From: Oscillospiraceae bacterium
Lineage (GTDB): Bacteria > Bacillota > Clostridia > Saccharofermentanales > Saccharofermentanaceae
Assembly: GCA_902787975.1 (NCBI GenBank)
Contig: CADAIP010000003.1
Coordinates: forward strand, 62,001 to 126,000
Length of the DNA stretch: 64,000 nt
Direction: 5' to 3'
The position numbers and the translations under genes were made by a program. Below are positions 41,112-49,588 of the stretch, piece after piece. How positions within the stretch are numbered: position 1 is the stretch's first letter; every line of letters starts with the position of its first letter. The notes beneath the pieces are model-generated. The model had not been told where the DNA came from, made no database searches, and saw only the letters and a program-made list of their open reading frames with translations.

Positions 41112-44100
41112 ATGGCAGCACAGGATTTGATATTTAAGAAAATATCTGAAGCATTACTTGTTGATTATTCAAGCGTTTATTATGTTAATGCCATTACGAA
41201 CGAATATTATTGGTATTCAGTTAACCCTGAATTCCATTCGCTCAGTCTTGAGCAGGGCGGCGATGACTTCTTCAAGAACATCATCCGTGACTGCAAGAAG
41301 GTCATATATAAAGAAGACCAGCATATTTTCATAGAGGACATCCAGAAAGAAAACCTTTTGGCTGCCATGAAGAAGGGCAGCATGCAGAATATCGAATACC
41401 GTCTGATGATAAACGGTGTCCCTACCTGGCATTCTTTGAGAATGATCCGTGGCCTGGATGATAATTCCGACTATTTTATTCTCGGTGTAATCAATATTGA
41501 CGAGGAATACAAGAGACGCGAAAAAGCAAAAATCCTGGCCGTTCAAAAGGAAAGATACAACCAGATCATATCCAGTCTGGCCGAGCGTTTTGATACCCTT
41601 TATTACATTAATTCCGAGACCGGCAAATATATTGAGATCAGTTCCACTGAGGAGTACAAGGACCTTAATGTACCGGCCGAAGGCGGTGATTTCTTTGCTG
41701 AGAGCAGAAAAAACATCAGAAGGATAGTGCACCCGGAAGACCAGGAAAGGATTCTTAAGCTGCATTACAAGGATGCAATGCTGAATAAACTCAAGCGCAG
41801 AAAATCATATACTACAAATTTCCGTATGATCGTAAATGGTTCGGTGAAGAATGTCCGACATTTAACGATGCTGGCCCACGATAAAAAACACATTATCATA
41901 TGCGTTGAGAATATCGATGAAGAAGTTAAGGCAAATCTCGAATTTAAACGTACACAGGAAAGAAGCATCACTTATTCGCAGATAGCAGAGAGCCTGGCTG
42001 CCCAGTATGACATCATTTACTATGTCGATGCCAGAACTGATTATTATGTGGAATTTACGATGCATAATATTGTGGGAGAATTAGCGGTCCAGGAAAATGG
42101 CGAAGACTTTTTCGGCACAGCAACGGGCAATGCCGATAAGATCATTTATCCGGATGACAGGGAGCGCATAAAACTTTTTATAAACAAAGATAATCTGATC
42201 TCGCGCCTGGAAGATACCAAACAGATTGCTGAAGATTATCGAATGGTAGTAGACGGCAATGATCCCAAATACACCCGAATGACAGTCAGTTGGTCTTCTG
42301 ACAGATCACATCTTATCTTCTGTATTGAAAACCGTGATGATGATGTGAGGAAAGAGAACGAGCATAACAGGGCGCTAACGATGGCAAATGAGATGGCCAG
42401 ACGTGACGGCCTCACAGGCACGAGAAACATCACTGCTTATCATGAATATGAGAAAGAACTTCAGAAGAAAATCGATGATAAGATTAATGAACCCTTTGGA
42501 ATTGTCATGTGTGATGTCAATGATCTTAAGCTCGTTAACGATACCCAGGGACATAAAGCGGGCGATGAACTCATTAAAGAAGCCTGCAAACTTATCTGCA
42601 GGACGTTTGCGCACAGTCCTGTTTTCAGGGTCGGCGGTGATGAATTTGCCGTTGTGATGATGGATAAAGATTTTAATGACCGCGAAAACATCTTAAACAC
42701 ATTCAGAAAGCATATCGAAGAGAACATAAGAATAGGTCAAGGCCCTGTTATCGCTTCGGGTATCTCCGAGTATAAACTTAACACCGACAAAACGGTTGAA
42801 GAGATATATCAGCGTGCAGACAGGCGCATGTATGAGAACAAAGCCCAGCTTAAGGAGATGAAGTACCGCTCTGAGACATATTCGTCAGAAAATGTTGGCA
42901 AGAAGGTCATAACCGAAGAGAGAAGAAAGCTGCTTGAGGCATTGTTTAAGTCATACGATGTAGTCTCTGACGGCACTTATGTCTATCTTTGCGATATGAA
43001 GTATGACTTCTCAAAATGGTCAAAAAATGCTGTCGATACGTACGGGCTTCCTTCTGAGTACATGTATGGTGCAGGCGACATTTGGGAAGAATTCATTCAC
43101 CCTGATGACCGTGAAGCATATCACAAGGGTATTGCTGAGATATTTGCAGGCAATTCTTCCGGACATGACATGCAGTACCGTGCACTTAAGACCAACGGTG
43201 AATATGATGTGTGCACCTGCAGAGGGGTGGTTTTGCGTGACAATTCAGGTGAACCTGATTATTTCGTAGGTACTATAAGAAGCCACGGAGTACAGGGTCA
43301 CATTGATACGCTGACCGGCCTTCGCAACCAGTATGGTTTCTTTGATGAACTTGACAGCTGCATAAAGAGACAGGCTGAGATAACCGCTATCGTTGTCGGC
43401 ATAAGCAAGTTCTCTGAGATAAACGAAGTATACGGATATCACTTCGGTAACCGTGTTCTTCAGCTCTTTGCAAGAAAAATATTTGAGGTTACAGGTAATA
43501 CCGGAACCTGCTACAGAATTGACGGAACCAAGTTTGCGATAATAAGCAATTCTTTCTCACTCGATGAAGTACATGAAAAATATATAGGCTTCCGCAACTT
43601 CTTCCGCGAGGATTTCTTTGTTGATAACAAGAGGATCCTGCTAGAGACAAACTGTGGTGTTCTTAAGCTCGACAGCTTTGATCTCGACTCACAGACTGCA
43701 TATGCCTGCCTTAACTTTGCATATGTGGAATCCAAATCACGCAACCAGGGTGATCTGGTATTGTTCCATAATGACTATGGTGACGATAATAAGCAAAGAC
43801 TCGAGAAGATCCACGCTATCCGCGCTTCCATCATGCACGGATATAAGGGATTCTATCTTCTCTATCAGCCTGTTGTAGATGCGCAGACAGAGCAGCTTAT
43901 CGGAGCAGAAGCGCTGCTTCGATGGAAGAGCGATGCCTATGGTGTCGTTCCGCCGGATCAATTTATTCCGCTTATAGAAGCAGATCCGCTTTTCCCGGAA
44001 CTCGGAGAATGGATAATCAGGGAAGCAGTTTATGCGGCTAAGAAGATCCTGAAGAAGAATCCGGACTTCGTAATAAACATCAACCTCTCATATACCCAGC

Positions 44101-44564
44101 TTGAGAAGCCTGACTTCGTGGATATGGTATTCCGTATTCTTGAAGAGATGGAATATCCTCCGGAACATCTCTGCTTCGAAGTTACGGAAAGATGCAGACT
44201 TCTTGATATCGACCTTCTTAAGAATGTCATAGCAAACCTTAAGTCCAGAGGTATACTTGTTGCACTTGATGACTTCGGTACGGGATTCTCTTCTGTCAGC
44301 ATCGTTAAGGATCTTCCTTTCGATATCATTAAGATCGACAGAGGCTTTGTAACGCGAGTGGAAGAAGACGAAGTCGAGAGAGAACTCATCAAGTATTTCG
44401 CCGGCCTGGCTTCACTGTTCGGAGCAAAGGTCTGTGTCGAAGGAGTTGAGACGGCAGGCATGAGAGACATCCTTCATAAGTATCATGTTGAGAGCTTCCA
44501 GGGATATTATTATGCGAAGCCTTTAGAGCTTGAAGAGATGGTAAAGTATAAAACTAAAAAGTAA
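41112..44564 (+). CDS. Multi-PAS GGDEF-GGDEF-EAL c-di-GMP turnover protein
   Basis: 1150-residue cytoplasmic protein. Three similar N-terminal PAS-like repeats of about 125 residues each (starting YYVNAITNEYY, YYINSETGKY and YYVDARTDYY) are followed by GGDEF domain 1 with intact VGGDEF (508-512), a PAS domain (about 600-700), GGDEF domain 2 with a degenerate site (RIDGTKF), and a C-terminal EAL domain (about 895-1145) with intact EAL (933-935), FEVTE, LDDFGTG, KIDRGF and EGVET. So cyclase 1 and the phosphodiesterase look active, cyclase 2 inactive. ATG 41112 with CGGAGGA is preferred over the upstream TTG at 41064. No membrane segments. Confidence 0.9.
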   Translation: MAAQDLIFKKISEALLVDYSSVYYVNAITNEYYWYSVNPEFHSLSLEQGGDDFFKNIIRDCKKVIYKEDQHIFIEDIQKENLLAAMKKGSMQNIEYRLMINGVPTWHSLRMIRGLDDNSDYFILGVINIDEEYKRREKAKILAVQKERYNQIISSLAERFDTLYYINSETGKYIEISSTEEYKDLNVPAEGGDFFAESRKNIRRIVHPEDQERILKLHYKDAMLNKLKRRKSYTTNFRMIVNGSVKNVRHLTMLAHDKKHIIICVENIDEEVKANLEFKRTQERSITYSQIAESLAAQYDIIYYVDARTDYYVEFTMHNIVGELAVQENGEDFFGTATGNADKIIYPDDRERIKLFINKDNLISRLEDTKQIAEDYRMVVDGNDPKYTRMTVSWSSDRSHLIFCIENRDDDVRKENEHNRALTMANEMARRDGLTGTRNITAYHEYEKELQKKIDDKINEPFGIVMCDVNDLKLVNDTQGHKAGDELIKEACKLICRTFAHSPVFRVGGDEFAVVMMDKDFNDRENILNTFRKHIEENIRIGQGPVIASGISEYKLNTDKTVEEIYQRADRRMYENKAQLKEMKYRSETYSSENVGKKVITEERRKLLEALFKSYDVVSDGTYVYLCDMKYDFSKWSKNAVDTYGLPSEYMYGAGDIWEEFIHPDDREAYHKGIAEIFAGNSSGHDMQYRALKTNGEYDVCTCRGVVLRDNSGEPDYFVGTIRSHGVQGHIDTLTGLRNQYGFFDELDSCIKRQAEITAIVVGISKFSEINEVYGYHFGNRVLQLFARKIFEVTGNTGTCYRIDGTKFAIISNSFSLDEVHEKYIGFRNFFREDFFVDNKRILLETNCGVLKLDSFDLDSQTAYACLNFAYVESKSRNQGDLVLFHNDYGDDNKQRLEKIHAIRASIMHGYKGFYLLYQPVVDAQTEQLIGAEALLRWKSDAYGVVPPDQFIPLIEADPLFPELGEWIIREAVYAAKKILKKNPDFVININLSYTQLEKPDFVDMVFRILEEMEYPPEHLCFEVTERCRLLDIDLLKNVIANLKSRGILVALDDFGTGFSSVSIVKDLPFDIIKIDRGFVTRVEEDEVERELIKYFAGLASLFGAKVCVEGVETAGMRDILHKYHVESFQGYYYAKPLELEEMVKYKTKK

Positions 44565-44573
44565 GGGCTGTAT

Positions 44574-44694
44574 CAACACCTCGTGTGTTGTCCGGGCCCG
44601 GGTTATGTAATTGTTGCCTCCGAAAACAGCAAACAATTATATAAAATCACATTTTTCTGTAATTGTTGCCTTAAAAAATGAACAACAATTACAG
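44574..44694. repeat. Cluster of inverted repeats between convergent genes
   Basis: Four palindromic units in 120 bases: CAACAC/GTGTTG (44574-44590), CCGGGCCCGG (44592-44601), TTATGTAATTGTT/AACAATTATATAA (about 44603-44644, one G-T) and the perfect 12-bp CTGTAATTGTTG/CAACAATTACAG (44657-44694). The last two share TGTAATTGTTGCCT as a direct repeat. They may terminate both convergent transcripts, or be a small interspersed repeat element. Confidence 0.65.
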
Positions 44695-44743
44695 ATTGGT
44701 GGATTTATCGCAACTACACTCAAACTAACAGAGGATACCAACC

Positions 44744-45613
44744 TTATTTATCGTTCTTAACAAACAGTGCCCTGTATTCGCCGGGTGCCATTCCTTTTTC
44801 TTCGCGGAATACCCTGTTAAAACTCGGGATGCTCTGGAAGCCCGAGAGCATGGCGATCTCGGTCAGTGTGTGTCCTTCTTCGGTCAGCAGTTCGGAAGCT
44901 TTCTCAAGTCTTATCGTGTTCAGCCATTTGTTGTAGTTCATGCCGGTAACATTCTTGAAGATCCTGGAGAAATAATCCTTGCTGATGCCGGCCATCTCAG
45001 CCATTGCGCCCTGTGACAGATCATCTGCGGTGAGATTGTTCTTTATGTAATCGGTGACGGACATCAGTCTCTTCAAAACATCATCGCTGTATCCGTACTG
45101 GTCTTCCACTTTGAGTTCAGGAGCAAGTTCTTTCCTGTAATCGAGAAGTGTCAGCATAAATTCCATAAGGAGCATGCAGCATCTGATCTCGCGGTCTGAT
45201 CTTCCTGAGAAGAAGAGGTCTTTCATTTTACAGATTATCTCTTTGAGCTTTTGGGCAAGCTCAGGGTGGGTCTGCGCACGGATAACATGCAGGTTGCTGT
45301 AAAGGTGCATAATGCGGCGCAGATCGAAAAGCGAATTGATAAAAGCGTTCGAGAACTGGACTACAAGCGAATTGGCCCTGTCTGCATCTGTGATCGAATG
45401 CATTTCCATCGGCCATACGAGCACGATGTCGTCAGGTTCAAGTTCATAAGTGTTCCTGCCTACACAGTAAATGTTCGGCATATCAGGACCAACGAGCAGG
45501 ATCTCACCATATGAATGCCAGTGGGCCTTGTAGCTCCTTTCCGCATATCCAGTGGACATGTTAAAAGAACTTACATGGTCAAAATCGTAGATCTCGTAAT
45601 TGCTGTAATCCAT
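44744..45613 (-). CDS. AraC-family transcriptional regulator with cupin-type sensor
   Basis: 289 residues: an N-terminal AraC-ligand/cupin domain (about 20-130, with HWHSYGEILLVG and ELEPDDIVLVWPMEMHSI) and a C-terminal double helix-turn-helix (about 185-285, with AEMAGISKDYFSRIFKNVTG and TEIAMLSGFQSIPSFNRVFRE). Such regulators usually activate nearby sugar or multidrug genes. It is divergent from the MATE gene (193-base gap) and could regulate it; no operator is evident. Length and domain order are typical. Confidence 0.92.
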   Translation of the reverse strand: MDYSNYEIYDFDHVSSFNMSTGYAERSYKAHWHSYGEILLVGPDMPNIYCVGRNTYELEPDDIVLVWPMEMHSITDADRANSLVVQFSNAFINSLFDLRRIMHLYSNLHVIRAQTHPELAQKLKEIICKMKDLFFSGRSDREIRCCMLLMEFMLTLLDYRKELAPELKVEDQYGYSDDVLKRLMSVTDYIKNNLTADDLSQGAMAEMAGISKDYFSRIFKNVTGMNYNKWLNTIRLEKASELLTEEGHTLTEIAMLSGFQSIPSFNRVFREEKGMAPGEYRALFVKNDK

Positions 45614-45806
45614 ATGCTCACTTTCCGTTTCAGTAGTGAATTAATTATATAAGACATAAATATATCTTGTATGTCATTGTTTTGTTTTTTTGTTCCCCTG
45701 ATGACAAAAAATGATAAATCACAGACCAAATAGTGAGGAGGTTTGACAGAACACTAATATTATAATTCCCACCGAAAATCAGTTAATGACCGTGGAGAAG
45801 TGAATT

Positions 45807-47228
45807 ATGAGAAGCAATACAATTGATATGACGCAGGGAAGCCCTGTTAAACATATTTTGCTTTTCGCATTGCCGACACTTATCGGCAATGTATTTCAGC
45901 AGATCTATAATCTGGCCGACTCGATGATCGTCGGTAACGTCCTCGGTAAAGACGCATTTGCAGCCGTAGGCGCGACTTCCTCGATAACCTTCCTCTTTTT
46001 CGCGCTTTGTAACGGTATAGGAAGCGGAGGCGGAGTCGTGGTGTCCCAGTATTACGGAGCACAAGATGACCGTAATGTTAAGAAATGTATAGTTAATACA
46101 GGTCTCATTATGCTCATCGTACCCGTTGTGTTTGGAATTGCCGGTTTCACCACGGCGCCGCTTTTGCTTAAACTCCTTCAGACACCTGATCTGATCCTGG
46201 CAGATGCGGTCCTCTATACACGCTATATGTGTGTCGGACTTCTGTTCGTATCGCTTTATAACTTTATATCTTCAATGCTGAAGGCGTTGGGTGACTCAAG
46301 ATCACCTTTGTATTTCCTCATAGCATCGACTCTTATCAATGTCGGTCTGGACTATCTTCTCGTAGTTGTTATTCCCATGGGGATCAAGGGTGCCGCTCTT
46401 GCAACCGTCATATCACAGTTCTTATCGGTACTCCTTTGCGGTATCTATGCATATAAGAAGAATCCGTATTTCGCGATCGGCAAGAAGGATATCTCGATCT
46501 CAGGAAGCATGGTAATGAAGATCGTAAAGCTTGGCGTTCCGATGTCATTGCAGTTTGCGCTAATCGCCATCTCATCCATGGCACTTCAGTTCGTCGTAAA
46601 CACTTTCGGAACGACAGTTATCTCGGCGTTTACTGCAACCAACAAGATTGAGCAGTTCATCCACCAGCCTTATATGACTCTTGCCGCATCACTTTCAACA
46701 TTCAGCGGACAGAACTTCGGAGCTAAGAAGAATGACCGTGTCCTTAAGGGTTATAAGGTCAGCCTTATCATGATGGCAATACTTACGGCATTCCTCATGT
46801 TTGTTATGCAGGTATTCGGAAAAACTATTGCTTCATTCTTTGTTCCAGAGCAGGAAGTTGTTTTGCTTGCTGCAAAGGGCCTCAGGATCACAAGTGTCTT
46901 CTATCTGACACTCGGCATGATCTACGTTGTAAGAGGTGTTCTTACCGGCATCGGTGATGCTTTCTTCTCACTCTTTAACGGCATTATCGAAGTCATCGGA
47001 AGATTCACGATCCCGATCCTTCTTACATCATATCTCGGGTTCGGAGAAGCGGGCATCTGGCTCTCATCAGGTGCAGTCTGGCTTATAAGCGGTTTTACCG
47101 CATGGCTCAGATACAGAGCTTACTTCGGCTCAAAGGTTCAAGCATCCGTAAAAACTGCTCTGCATACGGGTAAGAACGGTCTGCGTGTAAGCAGATCCGG
47201 CAGAAAGTATGCCCCATCACAGAAATAA
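45807..47228 (+). CDS. MATE-family efflux transporter
   Basis: 473-residue integral-membrane exporter with 12 predicted helices in two homologous halves. The N-terminal family block is PTLIGNVFQQIYNLADSMIVG in shortened form NLADSMIVG, and the second-half equivalent is GVPMSLQFALIAISSMALQF. MATE proteins export drugs and organic cations in exchange for Na+ or H+. GGAGAAG precedes ATG 45807. The C-terminus has an unusual basic tail (LHTGKNGLRVSRSGRKYAPS). A terminator follows. Regulated perhaps by the divergent AraC protein. Confidence 0.93.
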   Translation: MRSNTIDMTQGSPVKHILLFALPTLIGNVFQQIYNLADSMIVGNVLGKDAFAAVGATSSITFLFFALCNGIGSGGGVVVSQYYGAQDDRNVKKCIVNTGLIMLIVPVVFGIAGFTTAPLLLKLLQTPDLILADAVLYTRYMCVGLLFVSLYNFISSMLKALGDSRSPLYFLIASTLINVGLDYLLVVVIPMGIKGAALATVISQFLSVLLCGIYAYKKNPYFAIGKKDISISGSMVMKIVKLGVPMSLQFALIAISSMALQFVVNTFGTTVISAFTATNKIEQFIHQPYMTLAASLSTFSGQNFGAKKNDRVLKGYKVSLIMMAILTAFLMFVMQVFGKTIASFFVPEQEVVLLAAKGLRITSVFYLTLGMIYVVRGVLTGIGDAFFSLFNGIIEVIGRFTIPILLTSYLGFGEAGIWLSSGAVWLISGFTAWLRYRAYFGSKVQASVKTALHTGKNGLRVSRSGRKYAPSQK

Positions 47229-47260
47229 ATTAATTCCATCCCGAAATAGAATTAGTTTAT

Positions 47261-47304
47261 AAAAAGCCCCGTTACCTTAAGCACACAGTAACGGGGTTTA
47301 TTAT
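47261..47304. terminator. Bidirectional terminator between MATE gene and queF
   Basis: 9-bp stem CCCCGTTAC (47267-47275) and GTAACGGGG (47288-47296), flanked by AAAAAG on the left and TTTATTATTTC on the right. It serves the plus-strand MATE gene and the minus-strand queF, whose stop is 47308. Confidence 0.8.
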
Positions 47305-47307
47305 TTC

Positions 47308-47790
47308 TTATCTGTTGTCGACTTTTTCGGGATACATGTCGTGGTTAAAGAGTCTGTCTTCTGCAACTTTTTCCCACTTCGTTCCGGGCTTGCCGTAATT
47401 GCAGTACGGGTCGATCGATATGCCGCCTCTTGGTGTGAACTTACCCCATACTTCAATGTATTTGGGATCCATAAGCTTTATGAGATCCTTCATTATGATG
47501 TTTACGCAGTCCTCATGGAAATCTCCGTGGTTGCGGAATGAGAACAGGTAGAGCTTTAATGATTTACTCTCGACCATCTTCTCGGACGGTACATAAGAGA
47601 TCGTTATTGTCGCAAAGTCTGGCTGGCCGGTAATGGGGCACAGGCTCGTGAATTCCGGACAGTTGAACTTAACGAAATAATCGTTGTCCGGGTGCTTGTT
47701 CATGAATGTCTCAAGGACTGACGGATCGTAATCCATGCTGTATTGGGTGCCGTTGCTTCCGAGCTTTGTAAGACCTTCTTTTTCGCGCAT
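47308..47790 (-). CDS. queF: NADPH-dependent 7-cyano-7-deazaguanine reductase QueF
   Basis: Tunnel-fold nitrile reductase that converts preQ0 to preQ1 in queuosine synthesis. The 160 residues match the short (type I, YkvM-like) form. The catalytic cysteine is C51 and general acid D58 in [17 protein letters not shown], with the QueF signature [16 protein letters not shown] and a late GGISIDPY. It is the second gene behind the queuosine-precursor transporter (3-base gap; AGGGGG ribosome site) and lies under the preQ1 riboswitch, so end-product control is expected. queC, queD and queE are not in this window. Confidence 0.95.
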   Translation of the reverse strand: MREKEGLTKLGSNGTQYSMDYDPSVLETFMNKHPDNDYFVKFNCPEFTSLCPITGQPDFATITISYVPSEKMVESKSLKLYLFSFRNHGDFHEDCVNIIMKDLIKLMDPKYIEVWGKFTPRGGISIDPYCNYGKPGTKWEKVAEDRLFNHDMYPEKVDNR

Positions 47791-47793
47791 ATG

Positions 47794-48474
47794 TTACCCC
47801 CTGATAAGATTGTATTTGATGCCTTCATCGAAAGTATCGATGCCTTCTGCCTTTTTGATCTTCTTTACAACGAAGTATGTAACGGGAGTAAAGAGCACTT
47901 CATAGCATACCTTGAACAGGTACTGGAAAAGGATCATTTGAAGTACGACCGAATTCTCCATCGTTCCCCAGAAAGAAATGGTAATGAAGATAACTGAATC
48001 CAGACCTTCACCGACAACTGTTGAGAGAATGGTACGGATCCAGAGGTTCTTTCCTTTGGTAACAACTTTCAGTCTGGATAAGACGATCGAGTTTGAGAAT
48101 TCACCGAAAAGATATCCGGCAAATGATGCTACAGCTACTCTCGGAGTGGTGCCGAGAACTGTCGCATACGCATCCTGGTTCTCCCAGTATCCCGGATGGG
48201 GAAGGGCGATCGTAAGGAGATAGATGAGCACTGCAAAGAAGCTGCATGCAAATCCGAGCCAGATGATGGTTCTTGCTTTTTTGAATCCGTAAACTTCCGT
48301 GAAAACGTCACCGATGATGTATGTGACGGGGAAGAGGATAACTGCTGCAGGAAGAGTAATGTTCTCCGTTACTGCCCAGAGCTTTCCTGCAACGAGGTTT
48401 GAGAGCAAAAGGCATGTCACGAAGATGATGCCGATGCACATGAATAATCTTGATACTGTTTTCTTTTCTGTCAT
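47794..48474 (-). CDS. Queuosine precursor transporter (YhhQ/VUT family)
   Basis: 226-residue membrane protein with about six helices, of the YhhQ/VUT (ECF-like) family that imports queuosine precursors (preQ0/preQ1). Characteristic stretches are LSNLVAGKLWAV, FPVTYIIGDVFTEVYG and the EFSNSIVLSRLK segment. The frame opens 48 bases earlier within the terminator region, but ATG 48474 (MTEKKTVS) has TGGAGATT upstream and is chosen. The leader holds a preQ1-I riboswitch plus terminator, giving direct evidence for the substrate class. Followed at 3 bases by queF. Confidence 0.92.
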   Translation of the reverse strand: MTEKKTVSRLFMCIGIIFVTCLLLSNLVAGKLWAVTENITLPAAVILFPVTYIIGDVFTEVYGFKKARTIIWLGFACSFFAVLIYLLTIALPHPGYWENQDAYATVLGTTPRVAVASFAGYLFGEFSNSIVLSRLKVVTKGKNLWIRTILSTVVGEGLDSVIFITISFWGTMENSVVLQMILFQYLFKVCYEVLFTPVTYFVVKKIKKAEGIDTFDEGIKYNLIRG

Positions 48475-48490
48475 TTTAAAATCTCCAAAA

Positions 48491-48518
48491 TAAAAAAGGC
48501 TCCCAAAAACAGGAGCCC
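48491..48518 (-). terminator. Attenuator terminator of the queuosine operon
   Basis: On the minus strand GGCTCC (complement of 48512-48517), a TGTTTTTG loop and GGAGCC (complement of 48498-48503) are followed by TTTTTTATTTT, just 20 bases before the transporter start. The 5' arm GGCTC can instead pair with GAGCC (complement of 48608-48612) at the upstream edge of the aptamer, forming an antiterminator. Confidence 0.85.
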
Positions 48519-48566
48519 TCATTCAATCAAATAAGCAACTTAATAGCACATGATATAAATGGTTGT

Positions 48567-48608
48567 CCTGGTTTTGTTTATCGACAGGATGGCACAAACG
48601 AACTGTCG
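48567..48608 (-). ncRNA. preQ1-I riboswitch aptamer
   Basis: On the minus strand: P1 is CGACAG (complement of 48603-48608) with CTGTCG, enclosing a loop starting TTCG. It is followed by the A-rich tail ATAAACAAAACCAGG, nearly the same as the tail of the known Thermoanaerobacter preQ1-I aptamer. The tail AGG/GG can pair into the loop CC to make the H-type pseudoknot. It precedes a YhhQ transporter and queF, the expected regulon. A terminator follows, so preQ1 should switch the operon off. Confidence 0.85.
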
Positions 48609-48627
48609 GCTCATAAAAAGCACGCAT

Positions 48628-48656
48628 AAAATAACATTTTCTGTTTACATGGTCAA
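48628..48656 (-). promoter_or_regulatory. Promoter of the queuosine operon
   Basis: On the minus strand TTGACC (complement of 48651-48656), 17-base spacer, TATTTT (complement of 48628-48633). The start of transcription would lie about 12-15 bases before the preQ1 aptamer. Confidence 0.6.
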
Positions 48657-48667
48657 GACAAATAATC

Positions 48668-48696
48668 TTGATTTGAAATAGCGCGAGTGTTAGCAT
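48668..48696 (+). promoter_or_regulatory. Candidate promoter of the PHP gene
   Basis: TTGATT (48668-48673), 17-base spacer, TAGCAT (48691-48696). It is divergent from the queuosine promoter. The -10 is imperfect, so confidence is modest. Confidence 0.4.
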
Positions 48697-48726
48697 TGAC
48701 GGGATTAAAAACAAAGGACACAGATA

Positions 48727-49494
48727 ATGGGATATTTATACGAGACACATCTTCATACATGCGAGGCAAGTGCGTGCGGCAAAGTCCACGGTGAAGACTA
48801 TATCTCTTATATGATGGCTAAAGGCTACAGCGGAATGATCGTTACGGATCATTTCTTTAACGGCAACACATGTGTCCCTGAAGATCTTCCCTGGAAAGAA
48901 AGAATTGAGATATATGCGTCCGGTTACGAGAGAGCTTTAAAGGCTGCTGAAGGCAAGGACTTTCTCGTCATGTTCGGTGTTGAGATCAATTTCAATAAAG
49001 ATGAATATCTGCTCTACGGAATCGATAAGGACTGGCTTATTGCCAACGAGTGCATCATGGATATGACAAGGCATGAGCTTTTGGATGCAATCCATAAAGC
49101 AGGCGGTATCATGATACAGGCCCACCCTTTCAGAGAGAGGGATTATCTGTCTGATATTAAGCTTGCTCCTACGGCATGCGACGGAGTCGAAGTATATAAC
49201 GCTGCAAACAAGCCCAACATGAATGCTCTTGGTTATGAATATACTGTTGATCTGGGACTTCCAATGACAGCAGGATCGGATATTCATTTCTTCCACGACA
49301 ATGATATGGGCGGCATGCTTTTCGAAGAAAAGCTCAGTTCGGTCAATGACTATGCATCAGCTGTTAAAAACGGAAAAGGCATTCCCGTAAGACTTGGGTC
49401 CGACGGCACGATCACGCCTGTTTCCGAGATCAAAGAGCAGACGGTATCAACTGATCTTCCTACGCTTCCGGTAATTTATCCTGAAGGAAAATAA
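48727..49494 (+). CDS. PHP-domain metal-dependent phosphoesterase
   Basis: 255-residue protein of the PHP superfamily. Metal ligands include H8 and H10 in YETHLHTCEASACG, the D-H pair in MIVTDHFFN, the E in VMFGVEINF, the H in MIQAHPFRE and the D-x-H in AGSDIHFF. The family includes histidinol phosphatase, RNase AM/TrpH-like nucleases and the polymerase PHP domain; this stand-alone one could be a phosphatase or a nuclease, and sequence alone does not choose. ATG 48727 follows AAAGGACAC. Single gene. Confidence 0.9.
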   Translation: MGYLYETHLHTCEASACGKVHGEDYISYMMAKGYSGMIVTDHFFNGNTCVPEDLPWKERIEIYASGYERALKAAEGKDFLVMFGVEINFNKDEYLLYGIDKDWLIANECIMDMTRHELLDAIHKAGGIMIQAHPFRERDYLSDIKLAPTACDGVEVYNAANKPNMNALGYEYTVDLGLPMTAGSDIHFFHDNDMGGMLFEEKLSSVNDYASAVKNGKGIPVRLGSDGTITPVSEIKEQTVSTDLPTLPVIYPEGK

Positions 49495-49588
49495 TTTTTT
49501 TCTGCAACAATTTATTCTTCTGAATTGTATTCATAGTGTTACAGGCAATAGGGGACCTGAAAGCTAATACTCAAGGAGAATTTTTATC

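Noticed and set aside
45724..45770. TTGACA and TATAAT before the MATE gene
   Set aside because: Only 12 bases apart, so not a usable promoter as read.
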